NCBI GenBank assembly: GCA_015069195.1
Contig: SVJA01000008.1
Coordinates: forward strand, 44,997 to 108,996
Length of the DNA: 64,000 nt
Direction: 5' to 3'
Origin: Oscillospiraceae bacterium
GTDB taxonomy: Bacteria > Bacillota > Clostridia > UBA1212
Shown here piece by piece: positions 20,370-29,398 of the stretch (the first letter of the stretch is position 1; the number at the start of each line of letters is the position of its first letter). Under the pieces are notes generated by a model, which saw only the letters and a program-made list of their open reading frames with translations, made no database searches and was not told where the DNA came from. Made by a program: the position numbers and the translations under genes.

Positions 20370-22540
20370 ATAAAAAGATCATCTCCGTCAAAATCAATAA
20401 ATGTACCGAAACCGAATTTTACGGCACCGCACTTATCTGTTCTGTAAATACCTTCAGGAAGAATATAATCATCAAGTCTGTCCAACACCGATACATCGGG
20501 ATGTCCGTACGGATTACCTTCTCCGACGCTGATTATAGCATACTTCGGAGACAATGTCTTTAAAAATTCATCATTTGAACTAGTTTTTGAACCGTGATGC
20601 GATACACATAACAAATCCGTACTTTTGGGAAACTCTGATATGTATTTTCGCTCACTCGCTGACTCTATATCGCCGGGAAGAATCACCCTACCCCATTTGC
20701 CCGAAAAGGAAGATATCACAGAAGAATTGTTTATATCCGAGCTGTCAGAGAAACTGCTCAAGTTCAACGAAGTGTATTTACCGACCTTTACCGTAGTTGC
20801 ATTATCTGCAAAAACAGTCGTCACACCTTTATCGCGGCATATATCTGCGATTATCCGAACCTTAACATCAGAATCATTTCTCGGCAAAAATACAACGTCA
20901 CATTCCACTGAATCGATTATCTGTTCAAACGCGCCGCAATGATCCGAATGACCGTGAGAGATTATCATAAAATCAAGTTTTGAAACACCTTGCTTTTTAA
21001 GCAAATATGCAATGTCGTTAAAATTCTCACCCGTGTCTATAAGACCTTTGAAACCGTCACGCGATGAAAACAATACCGACACACCTTGCCCCACATCAAA
21101 GAATAAAAATTCCGCCTTCGCAGGCAAGAAAACAAAAAATACAATTACCGAAATCGTTCCGGTCAATGCACAAATCTTTCCGAAATGTTTTGTCCTCACA
21201 TTATTCAAGTAAACAATTACTGTAATCAACAAGGCATAATATATAACCAGATACATCGGATGAATGTTCGGATACTCCCTGTACCCGAATGCGCCTATGC
21301 CCGAAAGTTCCGCACAATGTTCTAAAAGACTTACTGCTGCAGTAATCGGATATGAAACCAGGTTGCACATTTCTTTCGGAAACAGCAAAGCATTAGCACC
21401 GGACAATAAAAAGCTCCCCGTGGATATAAATTCCGCAAAAGGTTCCGCCACAGTATTTAACAGAATGCTTATTACGGAAAAACCGTTGAAATAATTTATC
21501 AAAAGCGGAAGCAACCCGAGATTTACCGCGATACAACAAATCAAACTATCAACAAGTTTTCCTTTCGGCAGACATTTTACGAGCTTTGATATTTTCAACG
21601 CAGGAAGCACTATGTATATACAAAGACATGCACCGTATGACAGAATAAAACCGGTATCGAAAACCACACACGGATTTATCAATACAGATATTATTCCTGC
21701 AAAGCCCAAAGCATTAAGCGCATCATATTTTCTGCAAAACACTACAGCGAAAACAGCACATACACTCATAACCAACGCCCTTAAAACCGACGGAGAAAAT
21801 CCTGATATGAATGCAAGTATCAATACAAACGGTATCAATATTAAATTTTTTATTTTTATCCCGAATCGTCTGCCCCTTATCAATGCAGTCAATCGCCTTA
21901 TAGGATTTGTTATAAACGCCACATGTGCACCCGACACCGCCATCAGATGTGAAAGCCCTGCCCGTTGGAACAGACTTTTCGTTTCTGTATCCATAAGACC
22001 TCTGTCACCTGTCATAACAGACATACAGACAGCAGCGGTATCCTCGTCCGTATTTTGAAGCAAAGTATCTTCAATAAAATTTCTGATACGATAGCCGTAA
22101 TAGTAAAAACTGTGATGAATTTCCGAAGAACTCACATCGCCCGGATAGACAATATCACTTTCAAGAGGGTACGCCACATACTTTACATTTTTCGAGGCAA
22201 GATATTTCTGCATATCAAACTCACCCGGATTACTTGCAACGTCCGGAATGGCTGGTATGCTTTTCAAAGTTATATACTCTGCATCTTTCAGCAATGTAAG
22301 AGTATCATCACTCAGATACATACCCCTTATGAGAATTTTTAAATCATCATTATGTAATATGAAATCATTTTTACCGTTCCACGCAACCCGGTATATCTCC
22401 CCTGTTATACCTCCGGAAAAGTCATTTTTATCATCGAAATATTTTTCCGTAAGCAATTGCGCGGTCTGCTGTGCAATCAGCAGACCGCCGCACAGAATAA
22501 TAAAAACAATAAATAAAATACGTCCTCTTATAAAACGCAT
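20342..22540 (-). CDS. comEC: ComEC/Rec2-type DNA uptake channel protein
   Basis: A 732-residue protein with an N-terminal membrane segment and extracytoplasmic domain, a central competence domain of many hydrophobic segments with GLSHLMAVSGAHVAF near residue 190, and a C-terminal metallo-beta-lactamase-like domain with SHGHSDHCGAF and HHGSKTS. It forms the inner-membrane channel for single-stranded DNA in natural transformation; other com genes are not in the window, so competence itself is not shown. The start abuts the spoVAE stop, placing it at the end of the sporulation unit. Confidence 0.93.
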   Translation of the reverse strand: MRFIRGRILFIVFIILCGGLLIAQQTAQLLTEKYFDDKNDFSGGITGEIYRVAWNGKNDFILHNDDLKILIRGMYLSDDTLTLLKDAEYITLKSIPAIPDVASNPGEFDMQKYLASKNVKYVAYPLESDIVYPGDVSSSEIHHSFYYYGYRIRNFIEDTLLQNTDEDTAAVCMSVMTGDRGLMDTETKSLFQRAGLSHLMAVSGAHVAFITNPIRRLTALIRGRRFGIKIKNLILIPFVLILAFISGFSPSVLRALVMSVCAVFAVVFCRKYDALNALGFAGIISVLINPCVVFDTGFILSYGACLCIYIVLPALKISKLVKCLPKGKLVDSLICCIAVNLGLLPLLINYFNGFSVISILLNTVAEPFAEFISTGSFLLSGANALLFPKEMCNLVSYPITAAVSLLEHCAELSGIGAFGYREYPNIHPMYLVIYYALLITVIVYLNNVRTKHFGKICALTGTISVIVFFVFLPAKAEFLFFDVGQGVSVLFSSRDGFKGLIDTGENFNDIAYLLKKQGVSKLDFMIISHGHSDHCGAFEQIIDSVECDVVFLPRNDSDVKVRIIADICRDKGVTTVFADNATTVKVGKYTSLNLSSFSDSSDINNSSVISSFSGKWGRVILPGDIESASERKYISEFPKSTDLLCVSHHGSKTSSNDEFLKTLSPKYAIISVGEGNPYGHPDVSVLDRLDDYILPEGIYRTDKCGAVKFGFGTFIDFDGDDLFIWQKKKLTD

Positions 22541-22927
22541 TCATCCTCCGTTTCTGCTTCTGTTCTTACTCTTAGGCTTCGATATAAAAGAAGCAATCAA
22601 TCCAAAAAACACCGCCATCACTATACCGGTCGCAACATCTGCAAGTCCGCCGGTAAATATACCTCTAAAACCGTATTGGTCTACAGCAGAAAAAACACCT
22701 TTGCAAAGCGAATAACCAAAACCCATAAGAGGAATAGTCGCGCCGCATTTTCCTATATCTACGATTTTGTCATAAACTCCGATGGCAGTAAGAAAAACAC
22801 CGGTCACTACATACATTACGAGAATTCTTGTCGAAGTCAGCTTTGTCTTGTCTATCAAAACCTGCGCTATCGCACAGAGAATTCCTCCCACTACGAATAC
22901 GCCTAAATACTTTAAAAATATATCCAT
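22541..22927 (-). CDS. spoVAE: Stage V sporulation protein AE
   Basis: A 128-residue membrane protein with about four hydrophobic segments. The SpoVAE/SpoVAC family signature is visible in CGATIPLMGFGYSLCKG with GIFTGGLADVATGIV after it. It belongs to the channel that imports dipicolinic acid into the forespore and releases it at germination. It lies 30 bases after spoVAD and abuts comEC. The length corresponds to the SpoVAEb-type protein. Confidence 0.92.
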   Translation of the reverse strand: MDIFLKYLGVFVVGGILCAIAQVLIDKTKLTSTRILVMYVVTGVFLTAIGVYDKIVDIGKCGATIPLMGFGYSLCKGVFSAVDQYGFRGIFTGGLADVATGIVMAVFFGLIASFISKPKSKNRSRNGG

Positions 22928-22957
22928 ATAAATCCTCCGCTCGTCTGCAATACAATC

Positions 22958-23965
22958 CTACACATTCTCAATCGCAACAGCGTGAGCAATCCCGGGAATC
23001 GGCTCGCCCTGTTTTGTAGACACTGCACTCATCAGTGCACCTGTCGCAACAAAAAGCAATTTATTTATATGCTTCTGCTCCAACAATTTAAGAAGGTATG
23101 CGCAAAGCACAGATGCACAGCAACCGCAACCGCTTCCGCCGGCGCAAGTCCCCTGCTCCGGATCAAAAATAATTGCACCGCAATCATCATATATATCCTT
23201 AGGCGCATCTACACCGTGTTTTTTCAGAATCTCGCGACAAAGTTCTCTTCCGGTTATTCCGAGGTCGCCTGTCATAACGAGATCATAATAATTTATATCA
23301 CGCTCTGTATCGGCAAGGTGCGAAAGTATGGTAGAAGCTGCGGCAGGCGCCATAGCCGCGCCCATATTGTTTGTATCTGAAATCTCGTAATCTCTTATAA
23401 TTCCGGGTGTAACTGATGTTATACGTGGTCCGTTTCCGCCAGAGGACAAAAGCACAGCACCGCAACCGGTAACGGTCCATTGAGAATTCGGTGCTCTCTG
23501 ACATCCAAGCTCAAGAGGGAAGCGAAACTGTTTTTCTGCAGAACAGAAATTGCTGGAAGTCATACATACGGCGTTATTTATACCTCCGCCATCAACAAGC
23601 AACGCTCCGTTTACTAAGGATTCCGCCATTGTAGAACAAGCGCCGTACAAACCGAAAAACGGTCTGCCGCTCTCTTTAAGACCGCATGCTGACGAGGTAC
23701 ATTGGTTCAGCAAATCGCCTGCCAATATGCAATCTATCAGATTCTCTTCCACATCACATCCGGATAATAGTTTTTTGTAAGTGGACTCAACAAACTTTGC
23801 CTCGCCTTTTTCCCACGTGTCCATACCAAAATCATCATCAGCCTTTTGGTCAAAGTATTTTCCGAGAGGTCCTTCGGACTCTTTCTGACCCACTATACAG
23901 GCAGAATGTCTGATGATAACAGGTTTGTCCAAAATAAATGTCTGATTACCTTTTTTGTGTGCCAT
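22958..23965 (-). CDS. spoVAD: Stage V sporulation protein AD
   Basis: A 335-residue soluble protein with a thiolase-like fold that binds dipicolinic acid at the forespore membrane. Family features: QTFILDKPVIIRHSACIVGQKESEGPLG at the N terminus, DCILAGDLLNQCTSSAC, GLYGACSTMAESL and GAVLLSSGGNGPRITSVTPG. The frame is open to 24040, inside spoVAC, but ATG 23965 (MAHKKGNQ) has GGAGG 5 bases upstream and is the start. It sits between spoVAC and spoVAE, as in other spore formers. Confidence 0.96.
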   Translation of the reverse strand: MAHKKGNQTFILDKPVIIRHSACIVGQKESEGPLGKYFDQKADDDFGMDTWEKGEAKFVESTYKKLLSGCDVEENLIDCILAGDLLNQCTSSACGLKESGRPFFGLYGACSTMAESLVNGALLVDGGGINNAVCMTSSNFCSAEKQFRFPLELGCQRAPNSQWTVTGCGAVLLSSGGNGPRITSVTPGIIRDYEISDTNNMGAAMAPAAASTILSHLADTERDINYYDLVMTGDLGITGRELCREILKKHGVDAPKDIYDDCGAIIFDPEQGTCAGGSGCGCCASVLCAYLLKLLEQKHINKLLFVATGALMSAVSTKQGEPIPGIAHAVAIENV

Positions 23966-23978
23966 AAATACCTCCGTG

Positions 23979-24458
23979 TCACATCGTAAACAAAAAATAG
24001 AAAAGTCCTGCAATAACAGCTGATGATGCACCGTAGACAATTACCGGTCCTGCACATATAAACATCTGCGCTCCTACACCCAATATGTGACCCTCGGAAC
24101 GAAACTCCATAGCAGAGGAAACAATCGAATTTGCAAATCCCGTGATAGGAACAATAGAACCCGCGCCACACACTTTACCTATGTTATCGTACACATTCAA
24201 CGTGGTAAGCAAAGCACCTAAAAAAACCATAAACAGAACAGTCAACGCAGAAGCAGATTTTTCATCTGCAGTATTAAGCAATCCGACTAACTTCTGAGAT
24301 GTTATGATATCCTTAAAAACCTGTGCAATAATGCAGATGAATCCACCCGAAACAAAAGCAATAACGCAATCTGCAAGAAGATTGGATTTCATCGATTGTC
24401 TCTGTTTCATTTTTTCGTACTCGGGAGCGTTTAATTCCGTCAAATTATCTTTACTCAT
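23979..24458 (-). CDS. spoVAC: Stage V sporulation protein AC
   Basis: A 159-residue membrane protein with about four hydrophobic segments and the SpoVAC motif GAGSIVPITGFANSIVSSAMEF near residue 105. In Bacillus it is a mechanosensitive channel component of the SpoVA complex. ATG 24458 has AGGTGA upstream. It follows sigF by 69 bases and starts a three-gene spoVA set, reduced compared with the seven-gene Bacillus operon but common in Clostridia. Confidence 0.94.
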   Translation of the reverse strand: MSKDNLTELNAPEYEKMKQRQSMKSNLLADCVIAFVSGGFICIIAQVFKDIITSQKLVGLLNTADEKSASALTVLFMVFLGALLTTLNVYDNIGKVCGAGSIVPITGFANSIVSSAMEFRSEGHILGVGAQMFICAGPVIVYGASSAVIAGLFYFLFTM

Positions 24459-24486
24459 AAAATCACCTTTAAATATTTTATAAAGG

Positions 24487-24515
24487 TATTATCTCTTTTT
24501 TCGTAAAAAATATTC
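24487..24515 (-). promoter_or_regulatory. Possible forespore (sigma-G-like) promoter of spoVAC
   Basis: GAATA (24515-24511), 17 bases, then GATAATA (24493-24487) on the minus strand resemble the sigma-G pattern GHATR-N18-CATHHTA, with one base shorter spacing and G for C. The location between sigF and spoVAC fits forespore expression. It is only a resemblance. Confidence 0.35.
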
Positions 24516-24527
24516 TTTCGGTAAATT

Positions 24528-25301
24528 TTAAGCATCCATAAGATTCCGCATTTTCCCAAGAATCTTTTTCTCCAATCTCGAAACCTGCACCTGTGAAATA
24601 CCCAGAACTTTTGCGGCATCGGTCTGTGTGAATTCTTTGAAATAACGAAGGCGTATGATTTTTTGTTCTTCTTCCGTAAGATGGCGCATCGTTTCGAATA
24701 AAGAAATACTGTTTATCAGTTGTTCGTACTCGCTCGTACCATCTTTAAGCAAAGCAAATTGTTCTTCCGAAACGTTTTCGTTGTTTGCGATCTTGTCTAT
24801 CAAATACACGGAATCTCCTTCGTCGCTGCAGCCGCCGTACAGTGATTCTACAGGAAGTGAAGCTTCGAGAGCCATCACTACTTCCTCAATTCCGACTTTT
24901 ATGTTCTCTGCAATTTCGGCAGGTGTAGCATCTCTGCCGTTTTTTTGTCTTAACTCCTCTGCTGCAGTTCTTATTTTCAAGTATAGTTCCTTTAAAGTAC
25001 GCGAAACTTTTACCGGGCCGTCATCACGTAAAAAACGTTTTATTTCTCCGGATATCATAGGAACAGCATAAGTAGAAAAACACACATCAAAGTTCGGGTC
25101 AAAATTTCTGATAGCCTTTATCAATCCGATGGAACCGATTTGTACCAGATCCTCCGGTTCACAACCTCTCCCGACAAAACGCCTGACGATACTTCTGACA
25201 AGTCCCATATTTTCACGAACGGCAATATCGAGCGCCGTCTCGTCACCTGACGCGGCTTTGAGTATACGCTGCTCTTTTAAAAAACGTTCGTCTGCATCCA
25301 T
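24528..25301 (-). CDS. sigF: Forespore sigma factor sigma-F
   Basis: A 257-residue sigma-70-family factor. Region 2 contains EPEDLVQIGSIGLIKAIRNFDP, region 3 KVSRTLKELYLKI, and region 4.2 the helix-turn-helix QTDAAKVLGISQVQVSRLEKKIL. Sequence alone does not easily separate sigma-F from sigma-G; the position behind spoIIAA and spoIIAB identifies it as sigma-F. The frame is open to 25385, but ATG 25301 has GGAG 6 bases upstream. Its activity should be held off by SpoIIAB until the anti-anti-sigma factor is dephosphorylated in the forespore. Confidence 0.95.
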   Translation of the reverse strand: MDADERFLKEQRILKAASGDETALDIAVRENMGLVRSIVRRFVGRGCEPEDLVQIGSIGLIKAIRNFDPNFDVCFSTYAVPMISGEIKRFLRDDGPVKVSRTLKELYLKIRTAAEELRQKNGRDATPAEIAENIKVGIEEVVMALEASLPVESLYGGCSDEGDSVYLIDKIANNENVSEEQFALLKDGTSEYEQLINSISLFETMRHLTEEEQKIIRLRYFKEFTQTDAAKVLGISQVQVSRLEKKILGKMRNLMDA

Positions 25302-25405
25302 ATAAAGCTCCTTTTTCGTATCAAATACGATACTCAGTGCGACGAAAAATGTGTCACATAAAAGTTGCCTATAATACAAAAGCACTGACTATATTTTATT
25401 TTTAA

Positions 25406-25885
25406 CTATATACCGTCATTCTCCGAAGGTTCGCAGAGTAATGAATTCAGAAGTTTTCTCATATGTATCTTTGTGCCGTTACCAACCTCTGACTCTACTT
25501 CGATACTGTCCATAAATGACTCCATAACCGTAAAGCCAAGCCCCGATCTCTCAAGTTCCGGAGCAGATGTATAAAGAGGCTGCATAGCTCTCTCTATATC
25601 ATCGATGCCTACACCGTAATCCTCTATGAAAACATCTAGGGTACTTTCATTTCTGACGCATTTCATAAGTATCATATTAGCCTTTCCTGATTCGTTATGG
25701 CTCATACCCTTATAACCGTGAATAATCGAATTTGTAACTGCCTCGGACACGGCAGTCCTTATATCAGAAAGAATCTCTATGCTCGGATCGGCGGGAAGTA
25801 CAACCGCAGAAACAACGGACCTTGCCAGCGCCTCATTTTCCGACGCAGCAAGAAACTCTACCGAAACAAAATTTTTCTCTGTCAT
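25406..25885 (-). CDS. spoIIAB: Anti-sigma F factor SpoIIAB
   Basis: A 159-residue GHKL-family kinase and anti-sigma factor. Seen: N-box AVSEAVTNSIIHGY near residue 50, the DYGVGIDDI ATP-lid segment and RSGLGFTVMESFMD. It binds sigma-F with ATP and phosphorylates SpoIIAA. The frame is open to 25903, overlapping spoIIAA, but ATG 25885 lies 2 bases after the spoIIAA stop with GGGGG upstream, the expected tight coupling. The longer reading cannot be excluded. Confidence 0.96.
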   Translation of the reverse strand: MTEKNFVSVEFLAASENEALARSVVSAVVLPADPSIEILSDIRTAVSEAVTNSIIHGYKGMSHNESGKANMILMKCVRNESTLDVFIEDYGVGIDDIERAMQPLYTSAPELERSGLGFTVMESFMDSIEVESEVGNGTKIHMRKLLNSLLCEPSENDGI

Positions 25886-25887
25886 AT

Positions 25888-26265
25888 TTAACCCCCTATA
25901 CACTCAACCGCGGTCTTAAGATCATCGTATCTTGTCATACATTTAAAAACACCTGACATATCAAGTATCCTCTCCATCGAAGAAAGTGACGGCATCCCGT
26001 ATCTGTCCTTGGTGTCCGACTTTTTCAAAACTATACCTGCACTTCCACCCAAAAGCTTTACGCTTCGGTATCGTCCCATAAGCATACCTATGCCGGAACT
26101 GTCCATAAAAGAAAGCTCCGAAAAATCAAATATGACATGTTTTGTCTGAATCTTCATAATCTCTCTGTCCATACTGCGCCTTGCCATATCTACACCGTGG
26201 TGGTCAATCTCCCCCGCTACCTTTATAATCAACACATTTTTGCTTCGCAAAAATCTTATATCCAT
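25888..26265 (-). CDS. spoIIAA: Anti-sigma F factor antagonist SpoIIAA
   Basis: A 125-residue STAS-domain protein. The phosphorylation motif FMDSSGIGMLMGR is intact, with Ser57 as the expected target by comparison with Bacillus Ser58. Dephosphorylated SpoIIAA pulls SpoIIAB away from sigma-F after asymmetric division. ATG 26265 has AGGTGA upstream. It is the first gene of the spoIIA operon; no clear sigma-H promoter was found in the short gap to whiA, which contains two hairpins. Confidence 0.96.
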   Translation of the reverse strand: MDIRFLRSKNVLIIKVAGEIDHHGVDMARRSMDREIMKIQTKHVIFDFSELSFMDSSGIGMLMGRYRSVKLLGGSAGIVLKKSDTKDRYGMPSLSSMERILDMSGVFKCMTRYDDLKTAVECIGG

Positions 26266-26294
26266 AAAATCACCTCTGATAAATAAACAGTTGA

Positions 26295-26328
26295 CGCCGG
26301 CACCTTGCGATAAGCTATGGTGCCGGCG
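26295..26328. repeat. GC-rich inverted repeat in the spoIIAA leader
   Basis: Ten-base arms CGCCGGCACC and GGTGCCGGCG flank 14 bases, ending 30 bases before the spoIIAA start. It is distinct from the whiA terminator next to it and lacks a good thymine run on the minus strand, so it may be a regulatory hairpin. Confidence 0.75.
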
Positions 26329-26341
26329 ACTTCAATAATAA

Positions 26342-26379
26342 AATATTTCCCGGATTTTGAATACAAAACGGGAAATATT
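26342..26379 (-). terminator. Terminator after whiA
   Basis: An 11-bp stem AATATTTCCCG/CGGGAAATATT is extended by an inner TTTTG/CAAAA stem, immediately after the whiA stop, and is followed by TTTATTATT on the minus strand. Confidence 0.75.
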
Positions 26380-26380
26380 A

Positions 26381-27286
26381 TCAAAATAAATTTTTTTCTG
26401 CTTCGAGAGCTGTTTGTTCTAGTTTTTTCAATCTGTGATTTATACCTGCTTTGCTGAGCGGAGGACTGTGTTTTTCGCAAAGTTCCGAAAGACTCGCATC
26501 AGGATATTTCATCCTTACTTCCGCCACACTTTTAAGTTCGGGAGAAAGCGAATCATACATATCGTGTTCGAGCAAAAAACGTATAGCTGCAAGGTGTTTT
26601 GAACTGGATATTGAAACTTTGTCGTAATTTGCAACATCAATGTTTATTGCACGGTTGCTTTGATTATTTATCTCGCGCATCGCTTTGGCATTGTCAAAAT
26701 CAAATCTTGCTTTTTGCGCACCTATCATTGTCAAAAAATCCGAAACGGATTCAGAATCTTTTATGTAATAGGTGTACATTTTGCGTCGCATTCCTTTTTT
26801 GACATTCAGTCCGTGGCTTAGCATTATTTCGGCAATCTTATCACGAAGGACTTCGGACTCGAATCCGGATTCCAGATGTACCGAGCGAACCGACGGTTCC
26901 GTTACGGTACCTCTCATCATAAAGAGACCTCTAAGAAACGACTTTCCGCAACAATCACTTTCAAGTGATTTGAAGAGTTCCTCGGAATCGCACATCCCGT
27001 ATTCGAATTTAGGCAATGAGATACTATACAAAAGCTTTTCGCGTTTTGTTTTTTTTGATTTTTGTGTATAAACTGATATGTCAGGTTTTATGTTATGAAT
27101 TTTTGAACATAAAAACTGCATACGCTTTATAAAATCTTGGCTTTCGGATGATACAACGGTTTCTTTGAAGTTTCCGCTTCGTTCCGCAAGGCATAAACGT
27201 ATTGCTGCATACTCGACCGGTATGCAGCATTTATTTTTTACTTCGACATTATAAAGTTGCTCTCTTACGGAATCGGTATATGACAT
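26381..27286 (-). CDS. whiA: WhiA-type DNA-binding protein
   Basis: A 301-residue protein: an N-terminal LAGLIDADG-like domain (CDSEELFKSLESDCCGKSFLRGLFMMRGTV; nuclease residues are usually lost in WhiA) and a C-terminal helix-turn-helix with MKYPDASLSELCEKHSPPLSKAGINHRLKKLE. In actinomycetes it controls sporulation division, and in Bacillus it influences chromosome segregation and division. It is usually found with yvcJ and yvcK, which are absent here; instead it overlaps helD by one base (TAATG), so the two are translationally coupled. Confidence 0.94.
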   Translation of the reverse strand: MSYTDSVREQLYNVEVKNKCCIPVEYAAIRLCLAERSGNFKETVVSSESQDFIKRMQFLCSKIHNIKPDISVYTQKSKKTKREKLLYSISLPKFEYGMCDSEELFKSLESDCCGKSFLRGLFMMRGTVTEPSVRSVHLESGFESEVLRDKIAEIMLSHGLNVKKGMRRKMYTYYIKDSESVSDFLTMIGAQKARFDFDNAKAMREINNQSNRAINIDVANYDKVSISSSKHLAAIRFLLEHDMYDSLSPELKSVAEVRMKYPDASLSELCEKHSPPLSKAGINHRLKKLEQTALEAEKNLF

Positions 27287-29352
27287 TATTCAAACACCGC
27301 CAGTTTGTGCATTGCCCTTGTACATGCAGTATACAATATCTTTGAACCGGTTCTGCTGTCATACTCAGACAATCTGTTTTTGCGGTTTATAACAGCTACA
27401 CAGTCAAATTCAAGACCTTTTGCCATATAAACAGGCAATACGGAGACATTTATTTTATCATAATCATATTCGATATCTGTTTTAAGCGAATCGGCCTCCG
27501 GTTGAGTCAGACAAAGTATCGCAAGACTCTGATATCCGCGTGCAGTACACTTTTCGATATACTCGTTTATATCTTTTGTTATATCTTTTCCGCACGGTAT
27601 TATCTCCGGCTCATCACCGCTTCGCACACACTTTATTTCCTGTTCTTCCATTTTACAAAGTTTTTTTGAAAACTCCGCAATTTCAGTCGTTGAACGATAG
27701 TTAGTTGTAAGATTATATACACGGAAAGGTTTATAGCCTGCAGAAGCCTTCAATTCACTCACATAGTCACCGGTATTTGAATAAACAAGCTGAGCGCTAT
27801 CCCCTGCAAAGAGCATATTTGCAGAACCGTAACGAAGTCTTATTATTTCAGCAAACACAGGCGTTATATCCTGCGCTTCATCTGCGATAAAGTAAAAGAC
27901 ATTTGTCTGCCTTCCGTAATCCGAAATCATCATTCCCAAAAGTGCCATTGCGGTTGCGTCGCTCCAAAGAGTCGGAGTTACCGATAAAAAGCTCAGATCT
28001 TTTTTACCCTGCAAAACATTTTCAAATCCGCCATTTTCTTTCAGATACGAGCAAAATTCAGTATCAAAGAAAATGTTTTTATATATTGTTTCAAGTGTGG
28101 TGAAACGGAACATATCAAAGATACCTTCAACCAAAAACTCTTTGATATTCTCAGTACGCAATCGTTTTTCATCAATCAAATACTCTGCAATTTTTTCAGG
28201 TCTGTCAAAAAGACATACTTTATCAAATCTTTCGAAGAAAAGCTCTCCGAGTTCTTCTGCTGAAACAGACGAATAACATTCTGCATCAAGATACAGCACA
28301 TCCGGCTTGAATATCATTCTCGGCAGATATTCTGCATATGCTTTTATAATACTTAAAAAGTGAGCGTTTGACTTGAATTTTGATACAAAGTGCAACGACT
28401 CATCATCGCTTGCCATCTCATACTCTATACTCTGTTTTCTGTCAAAATAGTCGACCTGAATATCCGACAAAATATCACTTATTATATCTTCCTGTACATT
28501 CTGGACAACATTATCCTCGCCCAGATCCGGCAACAATGCAGAAATGTAATCAGAGAACAATGTGTTCGGTGAAAGTATTACTATCTCCTTGTTTTTTATT
28601 TTATCGCGGAATGTGTACATGATATATGCAATCTTATGGAGTGCAATGGAACTTTTCCCGCTTCCGGCGCAACCCTGTATAACAGAAATTCCGTCAAGGT
28701 AGTCTCGGATAATTCTGTTCTGCTCCGTCTGCAGAGTCTCTACGATCGATTTGAGATGACTGCTTGCATTCTGACTGAGTATCTCGGCAAGAAACTCATC
28801 ATCGGACGGCATATTTATGTCAACAAATTTTTCAAGAGCGCCTTTTTTAAATATAAACTTTCTCTTAAGAGTCAGTTCACCTTCAATTTTTCCCGAAGGT
28901 GCCACATAAGAAGCTCTTCCCGGCTCGCATTCGTAGTACATATTTGAGACAGGGGCTCGCCAATCGAAAACCTCTATAAGATTGGTTTTCGGATCACGCA
29001 CCATATTTGTACCGATGTAAAGTGATTCAGGCTCATATCCGTCCTCTGTAAAATCTATGCGTGCAAAATAAGGCTCACGAAGCTGCTTTGTAAGATTTTT
29101 AAATCTCACAAGAGTGCTTTCGTAAGTTTTCATATCGATAAACTCATTTTCGAGCAAGTCACGTCTTTCATCTTCCGGAAGCTCGTAAAAATAATCTATA
29201 AAATATTTTCTTTCGTCAAGTATATCTGAGCGTCTTACGGAAAGAAGGCCTTTTTCGATATTTATTGATTCGCCTATCAGTTTCTGCACGGAAAGTGCAT
29301 GTTCTCTCTCTTTTATAAACTCAGGATTACTTTCTCTGTTTTCAATACCCAT
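27286..29352 (-). CDS. helD: HelD-like RNA polymerase recycling motor (superfamily 1 helicase)
   Basis: A 688-residue UvrD/Rep-like ATPase. An N-terminal coiled-coil arm (about 1-70) precedes the HelD-specific region with LYIGTNMVRDPKTNLIEVFDWRAPVSNMYY; Walker A GCAGSGKSS lies near residue 230, FIADEAQDI near 490, and the C-terminal helicase part has YRSTTEIAEF and VYMAKGLEFDCVAV, ending with YTACTRAM. HelD removes stalled RNA polymerase from DNA. It lies 46 bases after argJ and overlaps whiA by one base. Confidence 0.9.
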   Translation of the reverse strand: MGIENRESNPEFIKEREHALSVQKLIGESINIEKGLLSVRRSDILDERKYFIDYFYELPEDERRDLLENEFIDMKTYESTLVRFKNLTKQLREPYFARIDFTEDGYEPESLYIGTNMVRDPKTNLIEVFDWRAPVSNMYYECEPGRASYVAPSGKIEGELTLKRKFIFKKGALEKFVDINMPSDDEFLAEILSQNASSHLKSIVETLQTEQNRIIRDYLDGISVIQGCAGSGKSSIALHKIAYIMYTFRDKIKNKEIVILSPNTLFSDYISALLPDLGEDNVVQNVQEDIISDILSDIQVDYFDRKQSIEYEMASDDESLHFVSKFKSNAHFLSIIKAYAEYLPRMIFKPDVLYLDAECYSSVSAEELGELFFERFDKVCLFDRPEKIAEYLIDEKRLRTENIKEFLVEGIFDMFRFTTLETIYKNIFFDTEFCSYLKENGGFENVLQGKKDLSFLSVTPTLWSDATAMALLGMMISDYGRQTNVFYFIADEAQDITPVFAEIIRLRYGSANMLFAGDSAQLVYSNTGDYVSELKASAGYKPFRVYNLTTNYRSTTEIAEFSKKLCKMEEQEIKCVRSGDEPEIIPCGKDITKDINEYIEKCTARGYQSLAILCLTQPEADSLKTDIEYDYDKINVSVLPVYMAKGLEFDCVAVINRKNRLSEYDSRTGSKILYTACTRAMHKLAVFE

Positions 29353-29398
29353 CTGTATTTCAACCTTTTGTTTTCAGTATTTTTAGATTGTCACGCAA

